Shown piece after piece: positions 10,963-22,547 of a DNA stretch of 64,000 nucleotides (the stretch's first letter is position 1; every line of letters begins with the position of its first letter). The stretch spans positions 125,001 through 189,000 of the forward strand of contig JAEVLN010000023.1 in assembly GCA_018350325.1 (NCBI GenBank), written 5' to 3'. The notes under the pieces are model-generated. The model had not been told where the DNA came from, ran no database searches, and was given only the letters and a program-made list of their open reading frames with translations. Source of the DNA: Globodera rostochiensis (Eukaryota > Nematoda > Chromadorea > Rhabditida > Heteroderidae). The position numbers and the translations under genes are program-made.

Positions 10963-12648
10963 ATGTTGATTGAAATTAAACATTTGGTTGCACACAAAAA
11001 CATGAGAAGAGTTTTGTCGAGCGCAATTTTGATTGGATTGCCGGGACAAGTACTGGCGCGGTGGGTGCAAGACTTATTTAAAAAATAATTTTCGTAAAAG
11101 AATAGTTTTTTCAGATTGTTGCGCTCGCCCTGGCTGACAAAACCGCACATCTTGAATGCCTTCGCTTGTACCTAAGCTTAAAGGACGAAATTTTTGGCGC
11201 AGAGGCGAAAGCCAGATTAGGAGGTTACAAGGCCGAAAACCTTGATCTGTTCCTGCAGGAACATTTTGGCAAATTCCGAACAATGGATCAATTGAAGTCC
11301 AGTGTCAAGTGAGTTTCCAGAAACGGGCACGATTGTTCATAGTTTTGGATCAGTTTTGCGGGGGGGGGGAGGGTGAGGATGGTGCGGCGCTGATAGGCAC
11401 CCCGAGAACGTTTTCAATTTCTGACGCGATTTGTTAAGAAAAATCGTCTAATACTGCATCGAGTAAGTGCAAACTGTGCATTTTTCAACCCAGTAAAAAT
11501 GGTACGTTTTGCCAACTCATCAAAAACTTAAATTTCAATCGATTTCGAACCCCGGACACCGAATTCGAAGGTTTTTCGATTTCAAAAATTTACGGCATCT
11601 TTTAAACATTCAAAAAAATGTTCAAATCAATACGAAAAACGCAAAGTTGGCAAAATGTACAGTTGGCAAAACGTACCGTTGGCACAACGTAAACGAGAAG
11701 AAAAATATAAATTTACATTTTTTTGCAGGGTTTTTGTTACAGCGACAAAAGCACGGAATATTCCTGTCAAGCTGGTCCTTTTCCGAAATTATGAGTCTGC
11801 ATTTTCCAAAAAATCACCCAGTATTGTCCCCATTTGGAAAGCCACAAGATACTCGATCGCGGCCCCAACATACTTTCCAAGCTCCGACGGACTCATGGAT
11901 GGCGGTAATAATAACAGCAATAATAGTCAGTGATAATTTTTAAGTTTAAGGATTAATTGCTAAAAAACCCAACGAATGAAAATAGAGGGTGGGTTACTAT
12001 TTTTTCAACATAAATTTTCGAAAATTTACATTATTTGATAGTAAGCGCATTAGAGAATTGTCAAATCAAGAGGAACCACTTATCTCTTTGCGGTAACTGT
12101 ACGTCAAGTCTCTAACTTTTCCATATTTTGATTCTCTGAAGTTGTAATTCCAGTTTTTTACAAATTAAACCAGTCTCGCCACAAAGAGAGCAGTTTTTGC
12201 TCTTGCGTCCGCCGACTTGCTTCCTTAATTGAATGGGATTTTGAAGTTGACGATTTACAATTTTTTTCTGTTGTAAACATTTTTTGAGATATTATCACGC
12301 TGTTGTTCTAACTCCTCATTAGAATCTTTGTACTCACAAAGCGCTAAATTTTATACGTAAACGGTTTCAAATAGGGGGGGGGGGTGTAACTATTTTTCAA
12401 CCCCCCCCCCCCCCTCCCCTCCTCTAGGTGGAGGGGGGGGGGGGTTACAATTAGAAGGGGGGTTCAAATAAAGGGTGGGTTACTCGGTAATGTTTAATTT
12501 GTTCCTAAATTTCTTAAGACACAGGGAGGGCGCAAAGAGATCGGTTTTGTTTTGTCTCTTGGAACCGGAAAGTCGCAGAAACAAAAACTAGATGATGCTT
12601 CAGTCTTTGGAGCATATACAAACGCCAAAACAATAATTGTTAATCAGG
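10963..12648 (+). pseudogene. Patatin-type Ca-independent phospholipase A2 (iPLA2-like), copy A
   Basis: Five exon pieces resemble the catalytic domain of PLA2G6-type enzymes, which hydrolyse the sn-2 acyl chain of phospholipids with a Ser/Asp dyad. Exon 10963-11060 contains MLIEIKHLV and, in another frame, FDWIAGTSTGA with the nucleophile motif GTSTG. Exon 11115-11308 contains IVALALADK, LSLKDEIF and FLQEHFGKFRTM. Exon 11729-11904 contains KLVLFRNY, IWKATRYSIAAPTYF and DG at the catalytic Asp. Exon 11951 onward reads LIAKKPNE then TGA where the family has LIANNPT. Exon 12525-12648 contains IGFVLSLGTGKS. Introns are 54, 420 and 46 bases with GT..AG. The first exon needs one extra A in a run of five near 10994 to stay in frame, and the TGA breaks exon 4. 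No N-terminal ankyrin exons or C-terminal exon are found. Best read as a decayed or partial gene; the similarity to iPLA2 is strong. Confidence 0.8.
12367..12445. repeat. Long G and C homopolymer cluster (copy A)
   Basis: Runs of 9-14 G or C occur around a short palindrome-like cctctaggtggagg centre. The equivalents at 18137-18210 and 23904-23974 differ only in run length. It lies in the intron before the SLGTGKS exon of the phospholipase copies. It could form G-quadruplex or hairpin structure, but may also reflect read-length error. Confidence 0.6.
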
Positions 12649-14782
12649 TGGGCAACAGCAAATTAAAGGAGTTTTATTATAAATTAGAAAGTGTCATTTT
12701 TATGGCATCGAGGGGTCAAAATAGAGGCATTTTTCTGGCAGTTTTCTTGAGGAAATTTCAAAAAACTAGTTTTTTTGTTTGAAAATTTTACTTACTTCTG
12801 GATGGGGGGGGGAAGGTCGCGATTGGCGCCGCCGAGAAAATTTTGTATTTTTTCTCTTATTTGCTAAGAGATTTGCAATCAAATCAAAAGAGCACATTTG
12901 TTTCGGGAATCACAAATTGAACAAAGACAATATTCCATCACGGGAATGGCGCAATCCCGAATGAAATATATGCCATTTGACTTCTCTCCTCAAGCTGGGT
13001 ACAAAACCAGAAAAATTTGTTCAAGGCGCATATGAGAGTACCGTCGGGAGACTGCCAATTTTAAATTTAGGTTGAAAACCTCATCAATTGTGTCAAAAAT
13101 TCAAAATTTTCGTAGTCGGAAGCCATAAATTCTTTGGACGCTTAAACATCTTGGGAAGCGCAAAATCAACTAGAACCGATTTTTTTTCCGCATTTGTACT
13201 CAATTCAAGGAGAGAAGTCGAATAATATATAGTTAATTCCCGCAACTACCTGAATTAATACTAGACCACGCACACCACCGCCATCCAGGGAAAGTAATCG
13301 TAAAGAACGCTCATAATCAGTTTTTTTCGTTAAAAAGACATCGCAAATTTCTGTTTTTCGGTTTGAATGCACTCAACCACCGGACGTTTAGCCGTTTTGC
13401 TGCTGCTGTCAGATCGGGCCTTATTGCAAAAAACAATTAAACACATTATATGCACTTTTAACCAGTGTTTTCTTGTTCCAACAATTTTATATTGTTTAAA
13501 ATCAAAAAGATTTTCTCGGCGGCATCTATCAGCACCGCCGACCCCTACAATTCCTATAAAACCATCAAAAAAGGCCAAGTTTTAAATTTTGGTTGAAAAT
13601 CTCTTAACAATCGAGTCAAAATCGGCGCCAATTGACACCGCCGATAATGTTTACCGCATTTGTTGTTGTCTTCCGTTTGCGCAAACATGTTATGAGGTCG
13701 CGTATCTGTTTGTTTCTTAAATCAAATTTATGGTATTAGAACTATGAATCTCAAATATCGAATTTTTCGGAGTTTATTGCATTTTGTCAAGAATTTTACA
13801 AAAAATAACATATTATTGAGAATAGGCGCAAGAGCAAATTTTGAATTTCTATTTGTAAAAAGATTTGCAACGAATTTCAAAAATGCGAGCACCGATTTTT
13901 TGAATATCTAACGGATATTAAAATTAGTCAATAACCAACACAAACATGCCAAATTCTAAAAGAAATTCCATTTGAAAAGGCGAATTTAGGAAAGGGGAGA
14001 TTGGTACTTGCCCATCATCCAAAATTAATTGGGAAAAAAGTTACCGTGTTTTTAAAATACTGATTACACTTAACAAACTAAGTTAAAATTCTTTCTCGTT
14101 TGTGTTTTCAATAATAAAATGTTTCTTAAATAACCAAAAAAACATTAAGCTTGATTATTATTGATTTTGCAAACTGACTCGCAATTAAGGCTGCAATCCA
14201 GATTATAATTGGCGCCAAAACACAGAAACAGTTTTACAATTAAGGCAGACTTTCCCTGCAAATTTATATACTATTGTCCGCTCTCGCTTATGCCCGAATT
14301 ACGGCAAGGGCATGCTCAATTGGGGCGACATTATTTGAGTCTGAAAGGTGCACACTTTAGAGCCCCGTTGGTAGTTGGAATGCAACATTTGCACCAAAGT
14401 CAGACAATTTGCAACGGGTCCTTCTGTTTGCCGCGAACAAGCTGTTTCAGATACGTCTCCAACAGCAAAGGACGCGCATGGACAGTGCCAGCTAAAATAA
14501 AATAAAAAGTTTACTTTTATCCCTTAAATTGATCAATCCTGGCCAGAAAACTCCCCAATCACTTAACTAATAAAATATGAATCGTTCAATTTTAGTAACA
14601 TTTGAAGCTCTTGTTTATCCAAACCTTCTTGTAACTAAGATCGAAACCGGGAGCTTTGGGAAAATCCGGAACCGGGATTAATTCCCCAAAAATTGGTGAA
14701 AAAACTGTAACATTTTCTCGTTAACTTCTTTCAATTGCTTCTCCCCTTTCTTGGATTGCCAGACATGCTAATCCAAATGATT
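12649..14782. other. Array interior, AT-rich, no exon recognised (A; repeated in B and C)
   Basis: This holds shared non-coding DNA of the array (B 18414-20547, C from 24179). Open stretches at 13330-13585 on both strands and 14209-14505 show no domain. The minus-strand start MSGNP at 14766 is a relic of the MSxNPKKxEKQLK first exon of the F-box family; in A and B it is shifted by one missing A (frame ends after about 12 codons), while C at 27186 keeps the frame through MSGNPKKGEKQLKEV. Confidence 0.45.
14370..14505 (+). pseudogene. Truncated terminal exon relic (copy A)
   Basis: This is the 3' part of the open exon seen complete in copy C at 26653-26913 (WNATFAPKSDNLQ ... MDSAS, TAA). In A, and identically in B at 20135-20270, its 5' half is removed by the deletion that joins ..tagagcccc to gttggtag. 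The product is unidentified. Confidence 0.5.
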
Positions 14783-15086
14783 TTAATGATTCCAAAGGAG
14801 ATAAAACCTCGTTGGAGCTTCCGGTGGTTGTCGTGTTAACGAAAATGTCCCCACTGGAGACGAGGCAGCCAAGTCGTAAAGAGCCGCGAGCTGTTCGGGG
14901 GCTTCAACGAGGACCTTAAGTGGGGCAAGGGAAATAATTAATGACCACTCCAAATTCCTTCCCAATTCGACCTCCTCTAATGTGGCAGAGTCGAAATCAA
15001 ATCCGGGCCCGGTCATACAGGTCGTGTTCAGCGACAAATGCGAGCTGGCCCTGGATTCGGAGTAGTGAACTCTTCGTTCCAGAAGG
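14783..15086 (-). pseudogene. Copy A of unidentified minus-strand gene, second exon
   Basis: This is the same exon as 27203-27506 in copy C (acceptor tacattcag at 15087, then LLERRVHYSESRASS ... ATLEEVELGRNLEWS). The preceding exon survives only as about 10 bases up to 15190, where the sequence changes to the 2.34 kb block unique to A and B. Transcription from an intact upstream exon is therefore impossible in A and B. Confidence 0.6.
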
Positions 15087-15190
15087 CTGAATGTACTTCA
15101 GCAGTTTGTTCTCATGCTAAAAGACAAGCAATTTGTTGCAGCTTAATGTTTTCTGTAGCGTAAACCGTCCAACAGGTTACCTGAAGTCTG

Positions 15191-16116
15191 TCTATATTCG
15201 ACTTTTTAAGCAACTAAAAAACGTACTATTTTGAGATTTTTAGTAGTGATCGGCCAGAAGGTTCGGTCGGTACTTTTTGGTAAAATACCGATAAAGACCG
15301 GTACCGAATAGTACCTATAAAATTGTCGGTACTTTTTCGGTTTTCGGTACTAAAATTTTTTTGAGTAACTTTTTAACAAATTCGTTTATTTCGAAAATTT
15401 TGGCTTTATCAATATTTATAATTGAGTTTTGGGAGATAGCGGTTTAAAAAAAATCAGCATTTTGACCTGTTCCTGTCTAATGGAAAATATTTTAATAGTT
15501 TTTGGATCAGTTTGAAGGGGGATCAGGCACCGCCGAGAACTTTGGCATTTTTGATGGAATTTGTCAAGAAAAAGGGCCCAAAAAATGCATCGCGGAAGGG
15601 CGAAAAATGATAAAAAATTTACAAAATTTTCCGGACATTGAAATCCAGATTCCGAGTCTACTCGAGACTTTTAAAAAAATTATTTTAGGTTCAGAAAACT
15701 AGACGAAAATGTTAGTCGTTTTATTAAGGGTTTTTGTCGGTGATCGGTGATGCCAATAGGTTGGTTTTGCGTTTTGGTCCTGACTCTACTTAAAACCCGT
15801 TTTACAAAAATAATTATCCAATTTAGATTAAATTTTGGAATTCAAAATAAGGAAAATTAAAAGATGGGATTTGAAGGTGTTATGAAGAGAGTTTGCGTAT
15901 TCGTGTCTTTTATTTATTGATGGCACAAATGTGCCAAAAAGTTTTCCTTTCTCTGCCTCTTCAGGAGAACTTTTATCGATTTTGTGTCTGCCCTCACCGA
16001 TCCATCGCCCATAAATTGGGTGTTTCGCCTTCTCACACATTTGACACAATAATTCAACCCCCACCCCGTACCTTAATTCAGGCCTTTTGTAATTTTTCCA
16101 TTTTTCATTTAAAAAA
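15191..16116. other. Block unique to copies A and B, AT-rich, no gene recognised
   Basis: It starts with a patch of ggtacttttt / ggtaccg words (15240-15350) that reads like a self-complementary dispersed repeat. Open frames at 15502-15702 and 15828-16312 have no recognisable domain; the longer of these run into the foldback element and are by-products of it. Confidence 0.4.
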
Positions 16117-16604
16117 GAGGAGAAGTGCGCACGGAGGATTGCGCACCGTGGAGAATTGCGCACCAGCAAAAAAAAAAGAAGAGGAGAATTGCGCACTAAC
16201 ATGGAGAATTGCGCACCGCGGGTCAAAATTTTTGAAAATTTTTTTTATACAAAATTGTCTGAAAATTATGTTATTTGATACGCTAATTACGAATTCGTCA
16301 ATTGAAAATTAAATTGAGAATTTAAAGTGGTTTAAACCACACTGGGTTGAGATTCGTTAGGCTTGGGCCTAAGCCACCCTGGCTTGGGGTTCGTTAGGCT
16401 TAGGCCTAAGCCACCCTGGGCTTAGGGATTCTATCGGCGCATACATCATAATTTTCAGACAATTTTATAAAAAAATTTTTCAAAAATTTGACCCGTGTTG
16501 CGCAATTCTCTGTGATAGTGCGCAATTTTTAGTGCGCAATTCTCCTCTTTTTTTTGCTGGTGCGCAATTCTCCACGGTGCGCAATCCTCCGTGCGCAATT
16601 CTCC
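16117..16604. mobile_element. Foldback/MITE-like element, copy in A
   Basis: Left arm 16117-16270 and right arm 16448-16604 are inverted copies of each other, about 155 bases each. Each arm is itself built of repeated 14-base words (gtgcgcaattctcc and its complement). The 177-base centre contains two copies of a palindromic ttaggcttgggcctaagcc-like unit. No transposase frame is present, so it is non-autonomous. One further gtgcgcaattctcc word follows at 16616. Target duplication was not resolved. Confidence 0.8.
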
Positions 16605-16781
16605 AAAAACTGCCGGTGCGCAATTCTCCGTACCCCAGTGGGCCGGGCCTGCGGCGTTCGGATATGTTTTCCTCATGTTCTTTACCGTATGCCATTCATT
16701 TCTTGACTCAACATTTTGGGACTAATAAACTTTCGGAGACAGAGGATGTGAAGGTGTCGAATGGGTTGAGGGACAGGTGGT

Positions 16782-17470
16782 ATGAATATTGAAGGGACGG
16801 GCATGGCGGAGAGACCCGGACCTCCCCCACCGATCTCGGGAAGGAGCCCCATCCCGAACCAGCCCTTACCAACCCCGGATGGTCATTACAAATTGGCGAC
16901 CCTGGCAACTCGCCTCTCCCACCCCGAACAAAAAACAAAAGCAAAAAGTTTAACAACAGGGCAATAACAAGGAAACGGTGAATGACATTCCGAACGGAGA
17001 AAAAATCGACCACGCCGGCACGGAGGACATTTCTAAATAAACCTCAAAATTCCCTTTTTCTCCTCCCTCACAACCCAAAAGCGCACCAGACGCGGGACAC
17101 CCGAACGGTCTTCGCGCGGAGAGTCCGTCCGGCGCCAACAGAAGTACCGAACTCACGGCAGTTAGACCCCCGCTGGCGACGACAAACACAAACACAAACA
17201 AAGAACCCAAAGGAGAGGAGAAGCAGGACGAAGACGAGGAGTACCGTGAGTACGCTAAAGAGGGGGTAAAGGAGTCGGGTAAGGAAGTTGGAGGATGACA
17301 AAGAATAAGCTCGTAGAAATTGGAAAGGTCTCGGTTGGGGGAAGGTCGGAATAAAGGAAACAGACCCGATGGGATGGAAGATCCCGCACGGCAAACAGTG
17401 GTTGGGGAATTAGAAAGCGTCCATCCCAAAAATAATTCAGCAGAGGAAATATTCATTTTAAAGAAAGTGT
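16782..17470 (+). pseudogene. Relic of a disordered, charged protein (copy A)
   Basis: Plus-strand frames connect with shifts: GMAERPGPPPPISGRSPIP (16800-), NNKETVNDIPNGEKID (to 17038), then EPKGEEKQDEDEEYREYAK (17200-17260), then DPARQTVVGELESVHPKNNS to a TAA at 17475. The composition is proline-, then acid/lysine-rich. At least three frame changes separate the pieces. It looks like a low-complexity protein such as a retroelement Gag or ORF1 or a host disordered protein; I recognise no family. GC content is higher than its surroundings. Confidence 0.35.
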
Positions 17471-17672
17471 GTTAAAGGAATGAATGGGCCAGGTCCGGGG
17501 GCGCGATATTTCCCCTTCATTCCACCCCCCCCCCATTCTCCTATCGTTGGCGTTGATCCGTCATCAGTCATTGAATCCAAAACATCCAACAGAGTTTCGA
17601 GAAAACAAAGCGAGACAACCGCTGATTGCAATAAACCGTGATGGAATATTGTTTGTTCAATTTGTGTTTTAG

Positions 17673-18413
17673 ATGTTGATTGAAATTAAACATTTGGTTG
17701 CACACAAAAACATGAGAAGAGTTTTGTCGAGCGCAATTTTGATTGGATTGCCGGGACAAGTACTGGCGCGGTGGGTGCAAGACTTATTTAAAAAATAATT
17801 TTCGTAAAAGAATAGTTTTTTCAGATTGTTGCGCTCGCCCTGGCTGACAAAACCGCATATCTTGAATGCCTTCGCTTGTACCTACGCTTAAAGGACGAAA
17901 TTTTTGGCGCAGAGGCGAAAGCCAGATTAGGAGGTTACAAGGCCGAAAACCTTGATCTGTTCCTGCAGGAACATTTTGGCAAATTCCGAACAATGGATCA
18001 ATTTTGAAGTTGACGATTACAATTTTTTTCTGTTGAAAACATTTTTTGAGATATTATCACGCTGTTGTTCTAACTCCTCATTAGAATCTTTGTACTCACA
18101 AAGCGCTAAATTTTATACGTAAACGGTTTCAAATAGGGGGGGGGGGTGTAACTATTTTTCAACCCCCCCCCCCCCCTCCCCACCTCTAGGTGGAGGGGGG
18201 GGGGGGGGGTTACAATTAGAAGGGGGGTTCAAATAAAGGGTGGGTTACTCGGTAATGTTTAATTTGTTCCTAAATTTCTTAAGACACAGGGAGGGCGCAA
18301 AGAGATCGGTTTTGTTTTGTCTCTTGGAACCGGAAAGTCGCAGAAACAAAAACTAGATGATGCTTCAGTCTTTGGAGCATATACAAACGCCAAAACAATA
18401 ATTGTTAATCAGG
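17673..18413 (+). pseudogene. iPLA2-like phospholipase, copy B, exon-deleted
   Basis: Exons 17673-17770 (GTSTG nucleophile, same missing A as in copy A), 17825-18003 (AYLECLRLYLRLKDEIF; cut at the deletion junction) and 18290-18413 (IGFVLSLGTGKS). The exon with the catalytic DG and APTYF segment is absent. Without the Asp of the Ser/Asp dyad the copy cannot encode an active enzyme. Confidence 0.8.
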
Positions 18414-20547
18414 TGGGCAACAGCAAATTAAAGGAGTTTTATTATAAATTAGAAAGTGTCATTTTTATGGCATCGAGGGGTCAAAATAGAGGCATTTTTC
18501 TGGCAGTTTTCTTGAGGAAATTTCAAAAAACTAGTTTTTTTGTTTGAAAATTTTACTTACTTCTGGATGGGGGGGGGGGGGAAGGTCGCGATTGGCGCCG
18601 CCGAGAAAATTTTGTATTTTTTCTCTTATTTGCTAAGAGATTTGCAATCAAATCAAAAGAGCACATTTGTTTCGGGAATCACAAATTGAACACAATATTC
18701 CATCACGGGAATGGCGCAATCCCGAATGAAATATATGCCATTTGACTTCTCTCCTCAAGCTGGGTACAAAACCAGAAAAATTTGTTCAAGGCGCATATGA
18801 GAGTACCGTCGGGAGACTGCCAATTTTAAATTTAGGTTGAAAACCTCATCAATTGTGTCAAAAATTCAAAATTTTCGTAGTCGGAAGCCATAAATTCTTT
18901 GGACGCTTAAACATCTTGGGAAGCGCAAAATCAACTAGAACCGATTTTTTTTCCGCATTTGTACTCAATTCAAGGAGAGAAGTCGAATAATATATAGTTA
19001 ATTCCCGCAACTACCTGAATTAATACTAGACCACGCACACCACCGCCATCCAGGGAAAGTAATCGTAAAGAACGCTCATAATCAGTTTTTTTCGTTAAAA
19101 AGACATCGCAAATTTCTGTTTTTCGGTTTGAATGCACTCAACCACCGGACGTTTAGCCGTTTTGCTGCTGCTGTCAGATCGGGCCTTATTGCAAAAAACA
19201 ATTAAACACATTATATGCACTTTTAACCAGTGTTTTCTTGTTCCAACAATTTTATATTGTTTAAAATCAAAAAGATTTTCTCGGCGGCATCTATCAGCAC
19301 CGCCGACCCCTACAATTCCTATAAAACCATCAAAAAAGGCCAAGTTTTAAATTTTGGTTGAAAATCTCTTAACAATCGAGTCAAAATCGGCGCCAATTGA
19401 CACCGCCGATAATGTTTACCGCATTTGTTGTTGTCTTCCGTTTGCGCAAACATGTTATGAGGTCGCGTATCTGTTTGTTTCTTAAATCAAATTTATGGTA
19501 TTAGAACTATGAATCTCAAATATCGAATTTTTCGGAGTTTATTGCATTTTGTCAAGAATTTTACAAAAAATAACATATTATTGAGAATAGGCGCAAGAGC
19601 AAATTTTGAATTTCTATTTGTAAAAAGATTTGCAACGAATTTCAAAAATGCGAGCACCGATTTTTTGAATATCTAACGGATATTAAAATTAGTCAATAAC
19701 CAACACAAACATGCCAAATTCTAAAAGAAATTCCATTTGAAAAGGCGAATTTAGGAAAGGGGAGATTGGTACTTGCCCATCATCCAAAATTAATTGGGAA
19801 AAAAGTTACCGTGTTTTTAAAATACTGATTACACTTAACAAACTAAGTTAAAATTCTTTCTCGTTTGTGTTTTCAATAATAAAATGTTTCTTAAATAACC
19901 AAAAAAACATTAAGCTTGATTATTATTGATTTTGCAAACTGACTCGCAATTAAGGCTGCAATCCAGATTATAATTGGCGCCAAAACACAGAAACAGTTTT
20001 ACAATTAAGGCAGACTTTCCCTGCAAATTTATATACTATTGTCCGCTCTCGCTTATGCCCGAATTACGGCAAGGGCATGCTCAATTGGGGCGACATTATT
20101 TGAGTCTGAAAGGTGCACACTTTAGAGCCCCGTTGGTAGTTGGAATGCAACATTTGCACCAAAGTCAGACAATTTGCAACGGGTCCTTCTGTTTGCCGCG
20201 AACAAGCTGTTTCAGATACGTCTCCAACAGCAAAGGACGCGCATGGACAGTGCCAGCTAAAATAAAATAAAAAGTTTACTTTTATCCCTTAAATTGATCA
20301 ATCCTGGCCAGAAAACTCCCCAATCACTTAACTAATAAAATATGAATCGTTCAATTTTAGTAACATTTGAAGCTCTTGTTTATCCAAACCTTCTTGTAAC
20401 TAAGATCGAAACCGGGAGCTTTGGGAAAATCCGGAACCGGGATTAATTCCCCAAAAATTGGTGAAAAAACTGTAACATTTTCTCGTTAACTTCTTTCAAT
20501 TGCTTCTCCCCTTTCTTGGATTGCCAGACATGCTAATCCAAATGATT

Positions 20548-20851
20548 TTAATGATTCCAAAGGAGATAAAACCTCGTTGGAGCTTCCGGTGGTTGTCGTG
20601 TTAACGAAAATGTCCCCACTGGAGACGAGGCAGCCAAGTCGTAAAGAGCCGCGAGCTGTTCGGGGGCTTCAACGAGGACCTTAAGTGGGGCAAGGGAAAT
20701 AATTAATGACCACTCCAAATTCCTTCCCAATTCGACCTCCTCTAATGTGGCAGAGTCGAAATCAAATCCGGGCCCGGTCATACAGGTCGTGTTCAGCGAC
20801 AAATGCGAGCTGGCCCTGGATTCGGAGTAGTGAACTCTTCGTTCCAGAAGG
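20548..20851 (-). pseudogene. Copy B of unidentified minus-strand gene, second exon
   Basis: It matches copies A (14783-15086) and C (27203-27506), with the same loss of the upstream exon as in A at 20955. Confidence 0.6.
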
Positions 20852-21881
20852 CTGAATGTACTTCAGCAGTTTGTTCTCATGCTAAAAGACAAGCAATTTG
20901 TTGCAGCTTAATGTTTTCTGTAGCGTAAACCGTCCAACAGGTTACCTGAAGTCTGTCTATATTCGACTTTTTAAGCAACTAAAAAACGTACTATTTTGAG
21001 ATTTTTAGTAGTGATCGGCCAGAAGGTTCGGTCGGTACTTTTTGGTAAAATACCGATAAAGACCGGTACCGAATAGTACCTATAAAATTGTCGGTACTTT
21101 TTCGGTTTTCGGTACTAAAATTTTTTTGAGTAACTTTTTAACAAATTCGTTTATTTCGAAAATTTTGGCTTTATCAATATTTATAATTGAGTTTTGGGAG
21201 ATAGCGGTTTAAAAAAAATCAGCATTTTGACCTGTTCCTGTCTAATGGAAAATATTTTAATAGTTTTTGGATCAGTTTGAAGGGGGATCAGGCACCGCCG
21301 AGAACTTTGGCATTTTTGATGGAATTTGTCAAGAAAAAGGGCCCAAAAAATGCATCGCGGAAGGGCGAAAAATGATAAAAAATTTACAAAATTTTCCGGA
21401 CATTGAAATCCAGATTCCGAGTCTACTCGAGACTTTTAAAAAAATTATTTTAGGTTCAGAAAACTAGACGAAAATGTTAGTCGTTTTATTAAGGGTTTTT
21501 GTCGGTGATCGGTGATGCCAATAGGTTGGTTTTGCGTTTTGGTCCTGACTCTACTTAAAACCCGTTTTACAAAAATAATTATCCAATTTAGATTAAATTT
21601 TGGAATTCAAAATAAGGAAAATTAAAAGATGGGATTTGAAGGTGTTATGAAGAGAGTTTGCGTATTCGTGTCTTTTATTTATTGATGGCACAAATGTGCC
21701 AAAAAGTTTTCCTTTCTCTGCCTCTTCAGGAGAACTTTTATCGATTTTGTGTCTGCCCTCACCGATCCATCGCCCATAAATTGGGTGTTTCGCCTTCTCA
21801 CACATTTGACACAATAATTCAACCCCCACCCCGTACCTTAATTCAGGCCTTTTGTAATTTTTCCATTTTTCATTTAAAAAA

Positions 21882-22370
21882 GAGGAGAAGTGCGCACGGA
21901 GGATTGCGCACCGTGGAGAATTGCGCACCAGCAAAAAAAAAAAGAAGAGGAGAATTGCGCACTAACATGGAGAATTGCGCACCGCGGGTCAAAATTTTTG
22001 AAAATTTTTTTTATACAAAATTGTCTGAAAATTATGTTATTTGATACGCTAATTACGAATTCGTCAATTGAAAATTAAATTGAGAATTTAAAGTGGTTTA
22101 AACCACACTGGGTTGAGATTCGTTAGGCTTGGGCCTAAGCCACCCTGGCTTGGGGTTCGTTAGGCTTAGGCCTAAGCCACCCTGGGCTTAGGGATTCTAT
22201 CGGCGCATACATCATAATTTTCAGACTATTTTATAAAAAAATTTTTCAAAAATTTGACCCGTGTTGCGCAATTCTCTGTGATAGTGCGCAATTTTTAGTG
22301 CGCAATTCTCCTCTTTTTTTTGCTGGTGCGCAATTCTCCACGGTGCGCAATCCTCCGTGCGCAATTCTCC
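21882..22370. mobile_element. Foldback/MITE-like element, copy in B
   Basis: This is a near-identical copy of 16117-16604. Copy C lacks it because C diverges from A and B before this point. Confidence 0.8.
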
Positions 22371-22547
22371 AAAAACTGCCGGTGCGCAATTCTCCGTACC
22401 CCAGTGGGCCGGGCCTGCGGCGTTCGGATATGTTTTCCTCATGTTCTTTACCGTATGCCATTCATTTCTTGACTCAACATTTTGGGACTAATAAACTTTC
22501 GGAGACAGAGGATGTGAAGGTGTCGAATGGGTTGAGGGACAGGTGGT

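Larger units (their letters stand above)
9591..17533 (+). repeat. Tandem array copy A (7.9 kb, left-intact version)
   Basis: The shared start word cattctcctatcgttggcg occurs at 9591, 17534 and 23302. Copy A keeps three left segments missing from B and C: about 9629-10333, 10397-10930 and 11294-12236. It shares with B, but not C, a deletion corresponding to 25899-26788 and the 2.34 kb block 15191-17533. From 12240 onwards A and B are nearly identical, with differences mostly in homopolymer length. Confidence 0.9.

Noticed and set aside
11061..11114. Deletions separating copies A and B as spliced-out introns (retrocopy)
   Set aside because: The true introns (for example 11061-11114) are still present in B and C, and the deletion edges lack GT..AG, so B is not RNA-derived.
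13330..13585. Overlapping open frames on both strands, repeated in all array copies
   Set aside because: Conservation between copies is due to recent duplication, not selection; no splice context or recognisable domain.
16950..17456. 168-codon minus-strand open frame (and its copy at 22716-23222)
   Set aside because: Serine/leucine/proline-rich shadow of the plus-strand acid/lysine-rich relic; no domain, and the plus strand shows better coding composition.
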